A DNA stretch of 51,316 nucleotides from an uncultured bacterium (GTDB lineage: Bacteria > Cyanobacteriota > Vampirovibrionia > Gastranaerophilales > Gastranaerophilaceae), in NCBI GenBank assembly GCA_902796925.1, contig CADBQW010000005.1, forward strand, positions 1-51,316, in the 5' to 3' direction. The first letter of the stretch is position 1. Each line of letters opens with the position of its first letter. The translations under genes were made by a program, and so were the position numbers. Shown here piece after piece: positions 44,693-51,316 of this stretch. The notes beneath the pieces are model-generated. The model worked only from the letters and a program-made list of their open reading frames with translations. It was not told where the DNA came from and did no database searches.

Positions 44693-45616
44693 CTATATGT
44701 TTAGAAAGCTTGTTGAATAAACTATTTTACCCAATAACATTTTGGCGGTCTCTATTATTTTTTTGTCATTTGAATCATGAATGTTAAATTTGACTTCCTC
44801 AATATCTTCAAAATTTTCAATCATAGAAACCAATTTATCGTAAATGTTATCATTGTTTTTTATTAGAGAATTTGATTCCAAGTTTTTTAAAGTCATTATA
44901 AGTTCTGAGTCTTCAGCATCTGCAATTATTGCATCTAAACCCGCACCGTAACACAAAACAGACATAACTTTATTAATTAAAGGTCTCAACTCGCCGGGGC
45001 AACCATTTGAAATATTTGAAATACCAACAATTGTTTTTATAGGGGAATCAAAACTCTCTTTTAGCATTTTTATAGTGTTTATAGCTTGAGTAGCCTGAGC
45101 TTGATCTGCAGCTATAGGTAAAATCAGCGGATCAAAAAATAAATTTGCAGTATCCATACCTAATGAAACAGCTCTTTCGTATATTTCAAATGCTATTTCC
45201 AACCTTTCATCCGCGGTTTTCGGAACTCCACTTTCTTTGCTCATTGTGAGTGCTATCAATTTGCAATTGTTATCACGTGCAAGTTCTATCATATTCGAAA
45301 GTTTTGGTTCATCATTTGATGTACTATTTAAAAAAATGTCAGATTTTGAGGCTATAACATTTAGTGCCATTTTTATTTCATCAATATTTGTTGTATCAAT
45401 AGAGATTTTCTCATTATTACGAACTTTTTTTACAAGCCCGCAGAGCCATTTTAATGTACCTGCAAGCTCACCTTTTGAAGGTCCAACATTTAAATCTAAA
45501 TATTCTGTATTATCCAATTGATTGATTAAATTTATAATAAAATTTTCATCACGGTTAATTAGAGCTTCCTTTATACGTTTAGAAAGTATATGAATATTTT
45601 CACCTATAAAAATCAT
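44693..45616 (-). CDS. Pterin-binding methyltransferase (AcsE/MetH-type dihydropteroate-like)
   Basis: 307-residue TIM-barrel of the pterin-binding family. MIFIGENIHILSKRIKEALI, YLDLNVGPSKGE, ISIDTTNIDEI, FLNSTSNDEPK and FFDPLILPIAADQ match methyltetrahydrofolate:corrinoid/iron-sulfur-protein methyltransferases (AcsE) more than dihydropteroate synthase. The later GISNISNGCPGELRPLIN also fits. It would move a methyl group from methyl-tetrahydrofolate to a cobalamin protein; no corrinoid partner is seen nearby. Start at 45616 is 6 nt after TATATT. It diverges from tyrA. Confidence 0.82.
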   Translation of the reverse strand: MIFIGENIHILSKRIKEALINRDENFIINLINQLDNTEYLDLNVGPSKGELAGTLKWLCGLVKKVRNNEKISIDTTNIDEIKMALNVIASKSDIFLNSTSNDEPKLSNMIELARDNNCKLIALTMSKESGVPKTADERLEIAFEIYERAVSLGMDTANLFFDPLILPIAADQAQATQAINTIKMLKESFDSPIKTIVGISNISNGCPGELRPLINKVMSVLCYGAGLDAIIADAEDSELIMTLKNLESNSLIKNNDNIYDKLVSMIENFEDIEEVKFNIHDSNDKKIIETAKMLLGKIVYSTSFLNI

Positions 45617-45622
45617 AAAATA

Positions 45623-45631
45623 AATATATCA
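45623..45631 (-). promoter_or_regulatory. Extended -10 of the methyltransferase gene
   Basis: Minus strand TGA-TATATT (45631-45623), 6 nt, ATG at 45616. It shares the 44-bp gap with the divergent tyrA promoter; no ribosome site. Confidence 0.6.
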
Positions 45632-45645
45632 TAAATTTTGTTTTA

Positions 45646-45654
45646 TGGTATTAT
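45646..45654 (+). promoter_or_regulatory. Extended -10 of tyrA
   Basis: TGG-TATTAT (45646-45654), 6 nt, ATG at 45661. No clear -35 and no ribosome site; likely leaderless. Confidence 0.6.
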
Positions 45655-45660
45655 CATATT

Positions 45661-46431
45661 ATGAAAATTGGTGTAATTGGTTTAGGTTTGATAGGTGGTT
45701 CGATTTTCAAGTCCCTTAAAAATATGGATTTTGAAGTTGTCGGGGTTTCTCAATCTCAACAGGGTGAAGATATATATAAAGATTATAGTATCTTGTCTAG
45801 TTGTGAAATTATTTTTGTGTGCTCACCTATGAATAAAACCCTTTATATTCTTGATGAAATTGAAAACTATCTGTCAGAAGATACTATTGTAACCGATGTT
45901 TGTTCCTTAAAAGAATTCGTAACTAAGAAAAAATACAAATTTAATTTCGTTCCGTCACATCCAATGGCAGGAACAGAAAAAAGAGGGTTTGAAAATTCCT
46001 TTCCAGAACTATTTAAAGGGGCAAAATGGGCAATAATCATAAATCCAACTAATGATAATGATTTTAAAGGAGTGGATAAGCTAACCGCAATTATCGAAAA
46101 AATGGGCGCAAAGGTTGTTTTTACAACTGCAAAAGAGCACGATGAAGCTGTAGCTTTAATTTCGCATATGCCTCTTATTATTTCTCAAGCGCTTTTCTTG
46201 ACCGCTTCTGATAATCCGCTGGCTATGGAGCTTGCATCAAGCGGATTTCGGGACATGACAAGACTAGCCATGTCAAACACAGAAATGGCAAATGACATGG
46301 TTTTAATGAATAGTAAAAATATTGAAAATTCCATTCTTAAACTTTATAAATCGGTAGGAGATTTGACTTCTAAAAATTATCTTTCTGCCATAAATCAAAT
46401 AAAATTAAAACGTGAAAAAATGTTCAAATAA
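45661..46431 (+). CDS. tyrA: Prephenate (arogenate) dehydrogenase
   Basis: 256 residues. It oxidatively decarboxylates prephenate or arogenate in tyrosine synthesis. The NAD-binding MKIGVIGLGLIGGSIFKSL, the catalytic-region SHPMAGTEKRGFENS, and HMPLIISQALFL with SSGFRDMTRLAMSN are TyrA signatures. The protein is short and lacks an ACT or chorismate-mutase domain, so feedback control is not evident. The preferred substrate cannot be told from sequence; cyanobacterial relatives often use arogenate. Confidence 0.95.
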   Translation: MKIGVIGLGLIGGSIFKSLKNMDFEVVGVSQSQQGEDIYKDYSILSSCEIIFVCSPMNKTLYILDEIENYLSEDTIVTDVCSLKEFVTKKKYKFNFVPSHPMAGTEKRGFENSFPELFKGAKWAIIINPTNDNDFKGVDKLTAIIEKMGAKVVFTTAKEHDEAVALISHMPLIISQALFLTASDNPLAMELASSGFRDMTRLAMSNTEMANDMVLMNSKNIENSILKLYKSVGDLTSKNYLSAINQIKLKREKMFK

Positions 46432-46481
46432 GTAAAATCAAAATTGTCACGTTTTAATTGTAACAATTTGTTAATAAAGAC

Positions 46482-46513
46482 TTGACCCGCGGGGGGGGGG
46501 GGTGACATATAAT
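46482..46513 (+). promoter_or_regulatory. Promoter with poly-G spacer (predicted phase-variable)
   Basis: TTGACC (46482-46487) and a perfect TATAAT (46508-46513) are separated by 20 bp, of which 46491-46502 are twelve consecutive G. Loss of three G would restore 17 bp, so slippage could switch expression. GGAGG follows the -10. The nearest downstream reading frames are the truncated prepilin (46681) and the Wzx-like gene (47060). The stretch 46514-46634 holds no convincing gene, only small inverted repeats such as CCGCC/GGCGG. Confidence 0.6.
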
Positions 46514-46634
46514 GGAGGTAGGTCCGCCACGCAGGGCGGGGAATTCGAGGATTTCAAATAGTTGAAAGGCATTAGGGCAATAAGAGGGGGGATGTCCCTT
46601 ATCCTTGCCACTGGGGTTTTATTGAGGGCTATAG

Positions 46635-46670
46635 GGCAATAAGATAATAAGATAATAAGGCAATAAGGCA
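46635..46670 (+). repeat. 8-bp tandem repeat, about 4.5 copies
   Basis: GGCAATAA, GATAATAA, GATAATAA, GGCAATAA and a partial fifth unit lie end to end. The consensus is G(G/A)(C/T)AATAA. A related GGGCAATAAGAG occurs once about 60 bp earlier. Eight is not a multiple of three, so copy changes would shift any frame that crosses them. Confidence 0.75.
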
Positions 46671-46680
46671 TATTCTTCTT

Positions 46681-46986
46681 GTGGTTACAAAGCTCCATAT
46701 CCTTGGAAATACACCAATAATTTATTCTGGTAATATAAATCAAACTAGAGAGTTAATGTTTTTTATCGATTTAAACGGAGCACTTGGACCTAACAGGTTT
46801 GGTCGAGATGTATTTATCTTTGCGATAAATGATAAGGGTTATCTTACCTCATATCCTGCTCATAGATCACTGAACGATTTAAATTCTATAAAAGTATACT
46901 GTGCACCTAATAGTAATGTTGGAGAATGGTGTGCACGAAAAATAGAGTATGACGGCTGGAAGATCAAAGATGACTATCCATGGTAG
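46681..46986 (+). pseudogene. C-terminal fragment of a prepilin-like protein
   Basis: The frame encodes about 101 residues with FFIDLNGALGPNRFGRDVFI, then YCAPNSNVGEWCARKIEYDG and the ending WKIKDDYPW. The pattern DxNGxxGPNxxGxDxFxF, two Cys, and a DGWxIxxDYPW end is that of the C-terminal domain of large families of type II/IV pilin-like proteins with N-terminal methylation signals. That N-terminal helix is missing: all three upstream frames are closed by stops and no GFTLxE motif exists between the poly-G promoter and here. Its proposed GTG start has no ribosome site. I read it as a decayed or donor (silent cassette) copy. Confidence 0.55.
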
Positions 46987-47059
46987 GTTAAATATTAACA
47001 CTAATAAAGAATTAATATACAAAGTTGTATAATAATATTTTTGCTATAGAATAGTGGGG

Positions 47060-48514
47060 ATGGAATATATTGAGAATAAAGAGGAAGAAAATAAGCAAAT
47101 GCGAGCCATATTCGATGATATGGCAAAGTATGCACCCTCAAAAATTGTGGGAACTATCGGTAATGCAATAATTGTGCCGGTATACACAAGTATGCTTTCA
47201 CCTCAAGAGTATGGATTATATACTTTGTCGATTGCTGTTCTTTCTTTTTTATGTATTATTTTTTCTGATTGGGTTGGGTTATCAGGATTGAGATTTTTTC
47301 GCCAGCATCAGATAATACAAGATATGCCTCGATACCTGACAACTCTATTTATGATTTTAATGTCTAACATTTTATTAATGTTTGTATTATGTTTCTTCTT
47401 CAGGCAAAATTTTTATTCATTTTTCCACATTCCCGTTAAGTATTTTTTAGCTATTCTGATTTTAATAATTCCTGTCGCAATAAGGGCTATATTATCTCAA
47501 TTGCTGCGTGCGCAATTGAAGTCTATAGCTTTCACAATGTCAACTATTATAAATCAGTTTTTAACTATAATTATCTCAATAGTATTAATAAAATATTTTC
47601 ATCTCGGTGCAATGTCTTTACTTTTGGGTATGGGTATTGGTATTACTTTAGTTGATATATTACTAATTTATCAATCGGGTATTCTGAAGTGGTTCAGACT
47701 TCAAAAAATACGATGGGAAACTTTAGCACCGGTTTATCTATATGGTATCCCTATTGCTGCGACTTCACTTACAACGTGGATAATTAACCAAAGTAATAAA
47801 CTTATTATGAACAGTATTCATGGGTTTTCACAAGTGGGTATAGTTGGGGTTGCATACGGTTTAACTTTGCCAATATTAATGACAATGTTTGCTATAATTA
47901 CTGTTGCTGCAATTCCGCGAATTATCAATATGTATGAGGCTAAAATTGATGTAAGACCGATTATTTCAAAATTTATGGGATATTATATACTTGTTGCATT
48001 ACCTGCTGTTATGGTAATGAGTATATGCAGTTTAGATTTTGTTCATATTTTTGCCAGCAGTGAAAAGTTTTATGTAGCATATAAGATTATACCTTTTTTT
48101 GCTTTCGGAACGTTTTTCTTGTCGTTTACGGACTATACGACATTACAGTATCATTTGGCAAATAAAACATATATAGATTTTATTATAAAATTGGTCTCCG
48201 GTATTGCAGGGATAATTTTGAATTTGTTATTAATACCTAAAATGGGCCTTGTTGGAGTTGGTGTTGCAACATTATCGGCAAATTTGTTGTACTTGTTGCT
48301 AAGTCTCATAATAGTATTGCCGGGGCTAAATGTGATTTACCCAAAAGACATTTTATTAAAGCTATTGATATCAATGTTCCCGTTTGGCTTAACGCTCTTT
48401 CTTGTAAAGGAATGCAGTTTTGTATACACTCCGTTTAGATTGCTCCTACCGCTTTGTGTTTTCTATGGTGTGTATTTTCTTATAGATAAAAAATTTAAAT
48501 TTAATAATATTTGA
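47060..48514 (+). CDS. Polysaccharide flippase (Wzx/MATE-like, polysaccharide_synt family)
   Basis: About 484 residues with some 12-14 hydrophobic helices. YAPSKIVGTIGNAIIVPVYT, LSPQEYGLYTLSIAVLSF and the later VPVAIRAILSQLLRAQLKS-like segment (here IIPVAIRAILSQLLRAQLKS) are typical of O-antigen/teichoic-acid type flippases that move lipid-linked oligosaccharides. ATG at 47060 is preceded by GGGG; GTG at 47054 is the alternative. It is near no glycosyltransferase, but the CDP-sugar cluster and WecA-like gene could supply its substrate. TATAGA about 9 nt upstream suggests its own promoter. Confidence 0.9.
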   Translation: MEYIENKEEENKQMRAIFDDMAKYAPSKIVGTIGNAIIVPVYTSMLSPQEYGLYTLSIAVLSFLCIIFSDWVGLSGLRFFRQHQIIQDMPRYLTTLFMILMSNILLMFVLCFFFRQNFYSFFHIPVKYFLAILILIIPVAIRAILSQLLRAQLKSIAFTMSTIINQFLTIIISIVLIKYFHLGAMSLLLGMGIGITLVDILLIYQSGILKWFRLQKIRWETLAPVYLYGIPIAATSLTTWIINQSNKLIMNSIHGFSQVGIVGVAYGLTLPILMTMFAIITVAAIPRIINMYEAKIDVRPIISKFMGYYILVALPAVMVMSICSLDFVHIFASSEKFYVAYKIIPFFAFGTFFLSFTDYTTLQYHLANKTYIDFIIKLVSGIAGIILNLLLIPKMGLVGVGVATLSANLLYLLLSLIIVLPGLNVIYPKDILLKLLISMFPFGLTLFLVKECSFVYTPFRLLLPLCVFYGVYFLIDKKFKFNNI

Positions 48515-48607
48515 TTTTTATTGTTAACTAATGTAAATATTTTTATGATTTGTGCAATTATTTTTTAAAAATAGCATTATATAATATATAAGAATTGAGG
48601 TGTAATG

Positions 48608-49348
48608 ATGAGAGATATGAAACTTGATGCGCAAATTAATGTAAGTAAAATGTTTTTAACAAGTAATGCTAATTCTGATAAAGAATTAAAATCATCAGAA
48701 ATAAATATTCCAATTGCCAAGCAGAATGCAAAATTTGATGGCGAATTAAAAGAACCCGTTAAACCAGTAAGACCAAAACCAACAAAAGTAAAGGTTATAA
48801 TACTTAAACATGGGGACATTGTATCATCTTTTTTAAATAAGTATCATGTAACGTTAAAAGATGTAGAAAAAGCGAATCCGGGTGTCAACCTTGGTGATGT
48901 AAGAGAAGGACAAAAAATAAAAATGCCATATGTTGACCAAAAAACATGGAATACATATACTAGTAAATTGAAAGAATATGATAAGCAACTCTCTAAATAT
49001 TTTGAAGCTGAAGAAGCAGCTGAGTTAAAAAAGAAAACAAATCATTCAAAGGAAATTATTAAGCGTGCAAAGAAAAAGAAATTGGATAAAAAGTATATTT
49101 TTTCGGTTTCAAAGGAGGGTAATATTCTTGCTAAATTGAAAGAGGAAAGAAGGCTCGGATCCGTGAGAAGTGATTTTAAAATAACAGGTGAGGGTACTCT
49201 TAGAGATATGAATCCTTGGATTGGAAGTAGATATAAAATGTCTAAATATAATTACTTTTTAATTTTCCAATCAATACCTAATTGGAATGCTACAAAAGTA
49301 AAAAAAGGTGAAGTATTTACGCTTTATCCTGACCGCGTCGGTATATAA
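48608..49348 (+). CDS. LysM-domain protein
   Basis: About 246 residues. A LysM repeat spans roughly residues 65-105 (KHGDIVSSFLNKYHVTLKDV, then EKANPGVNLGDVREGQKIKM), which binds N-acetylglucosamine in peptidoglycan or chitin. It is followed by a Lys/Glu-rich helix (AEEAAELKKKTNHSKEIIKR) and a second, more degenerate repeat-like C-terminus ending VKKGEVFTLYP. No signal peptide is visible, so export, if any, is non-classical. Two ATGs are adjacent; the one at 48608 has GAGGTG at the better spacing (5 nt), the other at 48605 is possible. Confidence 0.85.
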   Translation: MRDMKLDAQINVSKMFLTSNANSDKELKSSEINIPIAKQNAKFDGELKEPVKPVRPKPTKVKVIILKHGDIVSSFLNKYHVTLKDVEKANPGVNLGDVREGQKIKMPYVDQKTWNTYTSKLKEYDKQLSKYFEAEEAAELKKKTNHSKEIIKRAKKKKLDKKYIFSVSKEGNILAKLKEERRLGSVRSDFKITGEGTLRDMNPWIGSRYKMSKYNYFLIFQSIPNWNATKVKKGEVFTLYPDRVGI

Positions 49349-49379
49349 AATCTATTTGTTGTAAATATTTGTTAATAAT

Positions 49380-49402
49380 AAACTTTGTCAGCTAAAGTTT
49401 TT
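49380..49402 (+). terminator. Intrinsic terminator of the LysM gene
   Basis: AAACTTT (49380-49386) and AAAGTTT (49394-49400) form a 7-bp stem with loop GTCAGCT, followed by TT to make five T. Weak but well placed, 32 bp after the stop. Confidence 0.55.
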
Positions 49403-49412
49403 AAAAAAGTTT

Positions 49413-49447
49413 CCGATATGAATTATGTAAAGTAATTCTATTATCGG
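49413..49447 (+). promoter_or_regulatory. Hairpin before the 51-residue ORF, overlapping its ribosome site
   Basis: CCGATA (49413-49418) pairs with TATCGG (49442-49447) and inside it GAATT with AATTC. The right arm ends in the CGG of the CGGAGA ribosome site, so melting or a bound factor could change translation of the small ORF. Confidence 0.4.
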
Positions 49448-49457
49448 AGAAAAGTTT

Positions 49458-49613
49458 ATGCTAAAAAAAATTTTAATACCTACGTGCAATGTCGCAGATA
49501 GTGTAGAATACATATTAAGAGGAGCAAAAAGACGCCGTTCTATGGCGATGGCAAATGCAAAAATGATTAATGCAGATGCCGGTATTCAGGCAAGGCTGCA
49601 AGCTGTAAAGTAA
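49458..49613 (+). CDS. Small basic protein (51 aa), function unknown
   Basis: Reads MLKKILIPTCNVADSVEYIL, then RGAKRRRSMAMANAKMINAD and ends AGIQARLQAVK. It is strongly basic in the middle with one Cys and no recognised family. CGGAGA lies 7 nt before the ATG, and a good terminator follows (49654). A full ribosome-site-ORF-terminator layout and no overlap with another gene support a real gene, though its size makes this uncertain. It could act as a small membrane-surface or nucleic-acid-binding peptide. Confidence 0.6.
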   Translation: MLKKILIPTCNVADSVEYILRGAKRRRSMAMANAKMINADAGIQARLQAVK

Positions 49614-49653
49614 GCGGTTATATCCGTGAAAAGAGAGTTATATTTCCCCTTTT

Positions 49654-49680
49654 ATCGTCGATAATTTCGACGATTTTTAT
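49654..49680 (+). terminator. Intrinsic terminator of the 51-residue ORF
   Basis: ATCGTCGA (49654-49661) and TCGACGAT (49667-49674) form an 8-bp stem with a 5-nt loop, followed by TTTTATT. About 40 bp after the stop codon. Confidence 0.8.
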
Positions 49681-49684
49681 TGAA

Positions 49685-49721
49685 AAAAATAGGTATATAA
49701 ATTATTTATATACCTATTTTT
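49685..49721. terminator. Bidirectional AT-rich terminator between the small ORF and deoC
   Basis: Two 18-nt arms (AAAAATAGGTATATAAAT and its complement) meet with one central base. Each end carries an A/T run that serves as a U tail for transcripts from either side: the plus-strand small ORF and the minus-strand deoC. Confidence 0.85.
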
Positions 49722-49737
49722 AATTGTGATGTTAAAT

Positions 49738-50466
49738 TTATTTTTTCTTACTTGTTTTAGAAACTACTTTTGTAATTTTACTTTTTTTAGGCGTTTTTTT
49801 CATACTCTTTTTATATTCAGCCCATATTGCCATTGCATTGCTTGTTCCGATTCTTGAAGCTCCTGCTTTTATCATTTTTTCTGCATCACTTAATGTACGA
49901 ATTCCTCCTGATGCCTTAACTCTTAATTTACCGGAACCGGTTTGTATTATTAGTTTGATATCATTTACCTTAGCTCCAATCCCGTCTTTTGCATAACCAG
50001 TTGATGTTTTTACAAAGTCTGCACCGCATTTTGCTGCCAGATCTGTTGCTTTTATTATTTCATCTCGAGTAAGATAATCTGTCTCGATTATATATTTCAT
50101 GATTTTTACTCTCTTAGTTGACCTTTTTAGAGTTTTAATCTCTCTTGTAATGTAATCATAATCTTTTTCTTTTAACTTACCGATATTCATTACTACATCA
50201 ATTTCGTCTGCTCCGCGTTGGAATGCAGTGGCGGCCTCATACGCTTTAATTTCAATTTCATTCTGTCCGAGTGGAAAACCTATAACAGCAACCAAGTTAA
50301 CCCTTGAATTTTCCAATAATTTAGCGGCTTGCGTTACATGGCAGGGGTTCACGCAAACGGCATGAAATTTATTTGCTATGGCCTCTTTACATAACTTTTT
50401 GATATCTGCAGATGTAGCTGTAGGGCTAAGCAGTGTATGCTCAATGTACTCATTTAAATTTTCCAT
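49738..50466 (-). CDS. deoC: Deoxyribose-phosphate aldolase
   Basis: 242 residues. It cleaves deoxyribose-5-phosphate to acetaldehyde and glyceraldehyde-3-phosphate. The Schiff-base lysine is in DFVKTSTGYAKDG, with the second in RVKASGGIRT; GADEIDVVMNIGKL is also typical. The C-terminus runs about 25 residues past the usual end in a Lys-rich tail (KKTPKKSKITKVVSKTSKKK), similar in style to the L32 tail. AAAGGA precedes the ATG. It may be co-transcribed with metF, 23 bp upstream. Confidence 0.97.
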   Translation of the reverse strand: MENLNEYIEHTLLSPTATSADIKKLCKEAIANKFHAVCVNPCHVTQAAKLLENSRVNLVAVIGFPLGQNEIEIKAYEAATAFQRGADEIDVVMNIGKLKEKDYDYITREIKTLKRSTKRVKIMKYIIETDYLTRDEIIKATDLAAKCGADFVKTSTGYAKDGIGAKVNDIKLIIQTGSGKLRVKASGGIRTLSDAEKMIKAGASRIGTSNAMAIWAEYKKSMKKTPKKSKITKVVSKTSKKK

Positions 50467-50489
50467 AATTTTCCTTTCATATTCTATGT

Positions 50490-51316
50490 TTATATTATAC
50501 CTTCTAAAATTTTCAATGTTGAGTATGCATGATTTAATGTAAAGAAATGTAAATGCCTAACCCCATGTAAAATCAAATCCTGACATTGTTTCGTCGTGTA
50601 TTCGATTCCAATTTCCTTAATCGAGGAGGGGGTATTCTTATATTTTTCAAGTTTTTCTTTAAATTTGTTGGGTATGGTAATGTTAGCCAATTGTGTCATT
50701 TTGCTAAGTTGATTATAACTAATGACCGGCATTATCCCCGCAATAACCGGGGTTTTAATTTTTAATTTATCAAGAGAATCGACAAATTTATAAAATTTAT
50801 TATTGTCAAAAAACATTTGAGTGTAAATTTCTGTTGCCCCGAAATTGACTTTTTGCTGCAGATACTTTAGATCACTTTCAATACTTGGGCTTGAAAAGTG
50901 TCCTTCCGGATAGCCGGCAACAGCAATATCAAAATTTGTTTTTGACTTTATATATTTAACAAGTTCATCAGCATGTCTAAAATCTCCAAAGCACTCTCTG
51001 CCATCAGTTGGTTCATCTCCACGAAGTGCCAATATTTTTTTGCATTTTAAATTTTTATACGTTTCTAACCTTCTGTCTATGTCATCTTTCGTATTGCAAA
51101 TACAGGTAAGATGAGGCATAATCTGAGTATCAAAATTTTCAGTAAGTGTGCAAAGGGTAATATCAGTGTTTTCTGAATTCTTTCCACATGCAGAACACGT
51201 TAATGAAATCAGTGATGGGTTGCATTTTGACAATTTGGAAACTTCAAGTAAAAAACTTTCTTTTTCTGATTTAAAATCCTTTGGAGGAAAGAATTCGTAT
51301 GAAATAGCAATATTCT
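50490..51316 (-). CDS. metF: Methylenetetrahydrofolate reductase, start outside the window
   Basis: Reduces 5,10-methylene- to 5-methyl-tetrahydrofolate with FAD. The frame continues past the window edge: the last 27 codons before 51234 read NIAISYEFFPPKDFKSEKES, where YEFFPPK is the MetF N-terminal signature, so the frame is open at the 5' end. Later motifs: LTCICNTKDDIDRRL, ALRGDEPT (FAD region), VAGYPEGH and EIYTQMFFDNN. SLTCSACGKN replaces the more usual SVTYGAGGS. Its product is the substrate expected for the methyltransferase at 44.7 kb. The true start lies a few codons outside. Confidence 0.93.
   Translation of the reverse strand, partial: NIAISYEFFPPKDFKSEKESFLLEVSKLSKCNPSLISLTCSACGKNSENTDITLCTLTENFDTQIMPHLTCICNTKDDIDRRLETYKNLKCKKILALRGDEPTDGRECFGDFRHADELVKYIKSKTNFDIAVAGYPEGHFSSPSIESDLKYLQQKVNFGATEIYTQMFFDNNKFYKFVDSLDKLKIKTPVIAGIMPVISYNQLSKMTQLANITIPNKFKEKLEKYKNTPSSIKEIGIEYTTKQCQDLILHGVRHLHFFTLNHAYSTLKILEGII

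Noticed and set aside
46471-46743. 90-residue minus-strand frame across the poly-G run and 8-bp repeats
   Set aside because: Its sequence (PYCLIILLSYCPIAL type) is a translation of the tandem repeat, and the end is poly-Pro/Gly from the G run. No ribosome site.

Overview
This is an AT-rich bacterial chromosome segment. The gene content and order fit a non-photosynthetic relative of Cyanobacteria (Melainabacteria / Gastranaerophilales type). The main evidence is an ATP synthase operon ordered a-c-b'-b-delta-alpha-gamma: it has two different b-type subunits, and beta and epsilon do not follow gamma. Both traits are typical of the cyanobacterial lineage. This placement is inferred from gene content and was not tested by phylogeny.

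Layout. 1-5.3 kb: the start of a rhamnan-synthesis-F-like gene, speE, and a 1312-residue coiled-coil protein of unknown role that ends in a CCTAA tandem repeat. 5.3-12.9 kb: comEC, proA, a lone pilC/gspF and clpC. 12.9-17.4 kb: a detached fragment of the spc ribosomal operon (rplF-rplR with its own promoter and leader), an SDR epimerase, an RNase-H-like hypothetical, and map/adk. 17.4-23.4 kb: an rpmF-plsX-fabH-glyA-wecA-like block on the minus strand, with two candidate structured leaders. 23.5-26.3 kb: a CDP-hexose module (rfbF, glycosyltransferase, rfbG). 26.5-29.7 kb: a CsoR-fold protein without metal ligands, a small barrel-like protein, comM and tpiA. 29.7-38.8 kb: a metal-permease-like protein, an unknown basic protein, a spoIID-murJ-lipA overlapping unit, a TIM-barrel-like hypothetical, a FliK-like hypothetical and a TrmB-type regulator. 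38.9-43.9 kb: the ATP synthase operon. 43.9-51.3 kb: a secreted vWA protein, a pterin-binding methyltransferase, tyrA, an accessory-looking patch (poly-G promoter, 8-bp repeats, truncated prepilin), a Wzx-type flippase, a LysM protein, a 51-residue small protein, deoC and a partial metF.

How it fits together. Most of the window is housekeeping: lipid, cell-wall precursor, one-carbon and energy metabolism. Envelope building recurs (WecA/TagO-like transferase, MurJ, SpoIID-like, Wzx, CDP-sugar genes, RgpF-like). ComEC, ComM and a PilC-like protein could serve natural transformation with pili encoded elsewhere.

The most striking signals are not genes. First, at least seven genes start exactly 6 nt after a good -10 hexamer and lack a Shine-Dalgarno sequence, so they look leaderless, while operon-internal genes have clear AGGAG-type sites. 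Second, a 12-G run lies in the spacer between a TTGACC -35 and a TATAAT -10 at 46482-46513, the classic architecture of a phase-variable promoter, next to a prepilin remnant. No tRNA, rRNA, CRISPR array, insertion sequence or prophage was recognised.
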